A DNA stretch of 29,821 nt from a virus. Position 1 is the stretch's first letter, and each line of letters starts with the position of its first letter. Below, one piece after another: positions 26,874 through 29,821 of the stretch. The translations under genes were made by a program, and so were the position numbers. The notes beneath the pieces are model-generated. The model had not been told where the DNA came from, did not search any database, and saw nothing but the letters and a program-made list of their open reading frames with translations. The stretch lies in the IMG/VR virus record IMGVR_UViG_3300006752_000138, positions 1-29,821 of that record; one strand, 5' to 3'.

Positions 26874-27762
26874 AAGAACACAAGTTATAGCACCCGAAGT
26901 TCGTAGTAAGTACTTAGATGATGGACAACCTAATTGGGAATTTTCTAGACAGCAAGCTGATTGGCCCGAGTATGTAAGGGATGAGTTAATTCATCCTTTT
27001 ACTAGATTTTTACCTCGTTCTTTGGATAGTAAAGGAAACGTAACTGATAATTTTTCACAAGGTGATAGTGAAAAAGCATGGAAAAGGAAAAGACGACATC
27101 TTGGCAAGGACTGGCACTATTTTAGCAAGACGATACATTACAAAAGAAATGTTAGTGGATTTAGAACATATGATTGGAATGAAATAAACTGGAAAGAATG
27201 TGTTGTATTGTTAGGTTGTAGTTGCACTTACGGAGTAGGTGTTGATGATTCGGAAACACTAGCAGAACAATTAGAAGCATTATGTGGTAGACAAGTTGTT
27301 AATTTAGGCTTAGGAGGCACCTCCAATCAGTTTATGGCATTTGTATTATCAAAATTGTACAAGCGTTTTGAATCACCTTACGCTGTAGTTGCAAATTACA
27401 CAACACTTGATAGAAATTTTTATTTTCATGAAACCGACACATTTCACTTAGGTCCTTGGTGTCAGAAAGACAAGCGTCCGATGACAGATAATACTTTATA
27501 TCCTGTAAGACAAAAAGACTTATACTTTAACAGTTTTTACAATCCGACAAACACTATAATGCAAACACGAGCACATTCAGACACTATTAAAGCATTATGT
27601 AAAGATAGATCCAAGCTGTTTAATATTACATTTTTTGAAGACGCTGCTCATGCAGTAAGAGCAGATGAATGGTTTGAAATAGATAGTCAAGCAAGAGACC
27701 TTTTACATCCTGGTAGAGCTCGATTTAAAGATATGGCAGAATGGATAAATGAGCGACTATAA
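26866..27762 (+). CDS. SGNH-hydrolase-like protein, copy B, complete catalytic residues
   Basis: 298 residues. VVLLGCSCTYGVGV places the serine nucleophile at 119, NLGLGGTSNQ gives Gly150 and Asn154 of the oxyanion hole, and RDLLHPGRARF supplies the Asp278-x-x-His281 pair. All four SGNH positions are therefore present, unlike copy A. A 110-residue N-terminal extension (WHYFSKTIHYKRN; WNEINWKE) precedes the hydrolase core and is of unknown function. It could be a deacetylase or esterase acting on a glycan, judged from the glycosyltransferase neighbours. No signal peptide is visible. The gene overlaps the previous stop by 8 bases and the following radical SAM start by 14 bases. Confidence 0.7.
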   Translation: MHKRTQVIAPEVRSKYLDDGQPNWEFSRQQADWPEYVRDELIHPFTRFLPRSLDSKGNVTDNFSQGDSEKAWKRKRRHLGKDWHYFSKTIHYKRNVSGFRTYDWNEINWKECVVLLGCSCTYGVGVDDSETLAEQLEALCGRQVVNLGLGGTSNQFMAFVLSKLYKRFESPYAVVANYTTLDRNFYFHETDTFHLGPWCQKDKRPMTDNTLYPVRQKDLYFNSFYNPTNTIMQTRAHSDTIKALCKDRSKLFNITFFEDAAHAVRADEWFEIDSQARDLLHPGRARFKDMAEWINERL

Positions 27763-29248
27763 TAATGCAGCAGATACTGCTGAAAAACAATTAAAAAGAA
27801 TTAGTCCTAGCATGTGTTATGCTAAGTGGGCACAGGTGAGTATACACTTAACAAATGGAACTACGCATAGTTGTTACCATCCTCCGTTACATAAAATTGA
27901 TATAGATGAAATTGCTGTTACACCTAGTGCATTACACAATACAAAACAAAAGAAAGAAGAACGTTCACAAATGCTAAAAGGTGAACGGCCGAGAGGTTGT
28001 ACCTATTGCTGGAAAATAGAAGACCAAGGCAGACGTAGTGATCGTATATATAGATCAGGAGAGTACTGGGCACAAAATGCAAGAAGTGATATTATTGATG
28101 TGCTTGATACAGGTAACATTACTCCTAGATACGTTGAGGTTAATTTTAATCAAGCATGTAACTTAAAGTGTATGTATTGTAGCCCGCACCTAAGCACAGC
28201 ATGGCATGATGAAATAAAACAACATGGACCTTACCAACTTGTAGACACAAAACATAATGATACTGATGCATTAACAGAACAAGGACTTATGCCACTTAAC
28301 GTACCTCAAGCTGAAAATCCTTATTTACGAGCATTTTGGGAATGGTGGCCAGAACTGTATAAAAAATTAGAAGTATTTCGTATTACAGGCGGCGAACCTC
28401 TAATGGACGTAAACACTTTTAAAGTTTTAGATTACATATACGAGCATCCTAATACTTCTTTAGAAATGAGCATTACAACAAATATGAGTCCGCCTAAGAC
28501 TGAACTGTTTGACAAATTTATTGCAAAAACAAAAAAGTTAGAAGAAATACAAATATGGGAAGACAAAGAAAAGTTTAATCCTGGTAGTGGAAACAATTGG
28601 TATGTTAATCCTGCGCTAAAAAATTTAGCATTGTTTGTTAGTGTAGATTCAGTGGACGAACAAGCAGAGTATATTCGCACTGGTTTAGATTATAAATTAA
28701 TGCAACAAAATATAAACACATTTTTGCAAGAAACTAACAATACTACTTTAACTTTTATTAATACATTTAATGCTTTAAGTTTGCCTGGCTTTAAAAAGTT
28801 CTTGACAAATGTGTTAGAATTGCGTAAACTATATAGTAAGGAGTTACAAGGTATAAAGTATATTCCAATTGTTGATCTATACAACACGCATGATGATTAC
28901 GAAATACATCCACGTCAGCGAATATGGTTTGATGTGCCATTGCTTAGAGACCCAGCATGGCAAAATATGAATATACTACCTAGAGAATATAGTTACATGA
29001 TAAAAGATGCACTTGACTTTATGAAGGAAAATTCAAACGTAGATAACTTTGCAGGATTTTACGATTTTGAAATTGCAAAAGTAGAACGTAATTTGGAAAT
29101 GTTTTTAGCAGCGCCAAGGCACGAGTTAACGACACAACGTAAAAACTTTGTAATGCATATGACACAACACGACCAACGTAGAGAAACAAACTTTGATCAA
29201 ACGTTTCCAGAGTATGCTGATATGATAAATGATTGGAAAAACTTGTAA
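27749..29248 (+). CDS. Radical SAM protein with N-terminal twitch-type domain, copy B
   Basis: 499 residues, a paralogue of the gene at 20223. CNLKCMYC gives the radical SAM cysteines (Cys137, Cys141, Cys144), and FRITGGEPL is the GGE motif. The N-terminal domain keeps Cys23, Cys42, Cys84 and Cys87 (SCYHPPLHK; CTYCW), but the position of Cys81 in copy A is proline. The four cysteines common to both are therefore the best candidates for the auxiliary cluster. About 45 extra residues compared with copy A lie partly after the first domain and around WEDKEKFNPGSGNNW. The substrate is unknown. The start overlaps the previous stop by 14 bases; its TAA overlaps the next ATG by one base. Confidence 0.85.
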   Translation: MSDYNNAADTAEKQLKRISPSMCYAKWAQVSIHLTNGTTHSCYHPPLHKIDIDEIAVTPSALHNTKQKKEERSQMLKGERPRGCTYCWKIEDQGRRSDRIYRSGEYWAQNARSDIIDVLDTGNITPRYVEVNFNQACNLKCMYCSPHLSTAWHDEIKQHGPYQLVDTKHNDTDALTEQGLMPLNVPQAENPYLRAFWEWWPELYKKLEVFRITGGEPLMDVNTFKVLDYIYEHPNTSLEMSITTNMSPPKTELFDKFIAKTKKLEEIQIWEDKEKFNPGSGNNWYVNPALKNLALFVSVDSVDEQAEYIRTGLDYKLMQQNINTFLQETNNTTLTFINTFNALSLPGFKKFLTNVLELRKLYSKELQGIKYIPIVDLYNTHDDYEIHPRQRIWFDVPLLRDPAWQNMNILPREYSYMIKDALDFMKENSNVDNFAGFYDFEIAKVERNLEMFLAAPRHELTTQRKNFVMHMTQHDQRRETNFDQTFPEYADMINDWKNL

Positions 29249-29821
29249 TGTATGATATGGTTTTTGTAGGACCAAAATCAGAGCGTTACAATAATTTAAA
29301 ACAAAAATACGCGATGCTCAAACATGCTAAAGACGTAGATATGGCAAGGTCTTTATCTATGACAAGGATGCTTTGGATTATCTGGGACGATGTGCAAGTG
29401 TGCGATAATTTTGATTTCGAATTTGAAGCAGACCAATGGAGTCAAGATGTAGTACATATTTTTAAAAATGATAATATTTTTGACGGTATAATCCTAGTGC
29501 CTAAAAGTGTTACTATTACTGAAGAAGAAATTAAGCATAGAATTTTTTCTAAGAAAAAAGAAGTTGCTATTATAGCAAGCACTCCAATATCTTTTGATGT
29601 ATTTGAAATAAATTCATACGATGATTACACACATGCACTAGAAAATAGCTCTACTGAAATGTTTTGGATGACTAGTAATAACCTAAAAATAGATAATAAT
29701 TTAGTTGACAGTTTTTATATTTCTCATCATGATATAGTTGATAGAAAGCAAAATCATGCATTTATACATCGAGTAGACAATACTGATTACTACAATGGTG
29801 TATTTTTATGTAGCAAACATG
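29248..29821 (+). CDS. Marine phage-type protein of unknown function (3' partial)
   Basis: The ATG at 29248 shares a base with the preceding TAA (TAATG), and the frame stays open to the window's end, giving about 191 residues of a longer protein. It starts MYDMVFVGPKSERYNNLKQK and contains MLWIIWDDVQVCDNFDFEFE. A likely internal repeat is visible: VHIFKND...FDGIILVPKS and HAFIHRVDN...YNGVFLCSKH. I remember similar proteins with repeated DGI.L.PK units in marine phages, without a proven function. A link to sugar transfer is possible given the context, but no DxD or other catalytic motif can be assigned in the visible part. Confidence 0.7.
   Translation, partial: MYDMVFVGPKSERYNNLKQKYAMLKHAKDVDMARSLSMTRMLWIIWDDVQVCDNFDFEFEADQWSQDVVHIFKNDNIFDGIILVPKSVTITEEEIKHRIFSKKKEVAIIASTPISFDVFEINSYDDYTHALENSSTEMFWMTSNNLKIDNNLVDSFYISHHDIVDRKQNHAFIHRVDNTDYYNGVFLCSKH

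Noticed and set aside
17046-29248. Lipopolysaccharide or capsule operon of a bacterial chromosome rather than phage
   Set aside because: The cluster follows directly after phage fibre genes on the same strand, is packed with phage-style overlaps and contains families typical of marine T4-like phages; no polysaccharide flippase, polymerase or membrane protein is present.

Overview
The window looks like part of the genome of a T4-like marine tailed phage (myovirus), most like those infecting SAR11 or cyanobacteria. The reasons are: very AT-rich sequence with all genes on the + strand; a giant modular structural protein followed by several tail-fibre-type proteins, one with a T4 gp12-like tail-collar domain; gaps carrying NATAAATA boxes, the late-promoter consensus of T4-like cyanophages; and a dense block of carbohydrate-modifying and radical SAM genes of kinds I associate with marine T4-like phages. 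The host is not proven by the sequence. I see no tRNA, rRNA, CRISPR, integrase, insertion sequence or origin. No gap between genes exceeds about 70 bases.

Left half (1-16642), virion module. A giant structural protein is open at the left edge of the window, so its true start lies upstream (3215 residues are visible). It combines FG-GAP-like propeller repeats, two possible carbohydrate-binding modules, glycine-rich GxGY repeats, GDG-type beta modules and a coiled coil of about 300 residues containing a 21-base tandem repeat. Next comes a 200-residue conserved phage protein. Three consecutive fibre proteins (685, 601 and 487 residues) share one N-terminal domain but end in three different C-terminal domains. 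A 324-residue glycine/threonine-rich fibre-like protein closes the module. Late-promoter-like boxes precede the genes at 9683 and 14182.

Right half (16643 to the end), modification module. A near-perfect sigma70-type promoter (TTGACA, 17 bases, TATACT) starts a tightly packed run of genes that mostly overlap by 1 to 14 bases. In order: a small conserved phage protein, two paralogous GT-A-type glycosyltransferases, an unrecognised 200-residue protein, a third GT-A-like protein, a twitch-type radical SAM protein, then after a late-promoter-like box a 2-oxoglutarate/Fe(II) oxygenase, a GT-B/GT10-like protein, an NAD-dependent sugar epimerase/dehydratase, a second GT-B/GT10-like protein, two SGNH-hydrolase-like proteins, a second twitch-type radical SAM protein, and a gene cut by the right edge.

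How they may work together: the epimerase could supply a nucleotide sugar, the glycosyltransferases assemble a glycan, and the SGNH proteins, oxygenase and radical SAM proteins decorate it or its protein carrier. Because the set sits directly beside the tail fibres, candidate targets are the fibres or capsid themselves, or the host surface polysaccharide. This is inference; no substrate can be read from the sequence.
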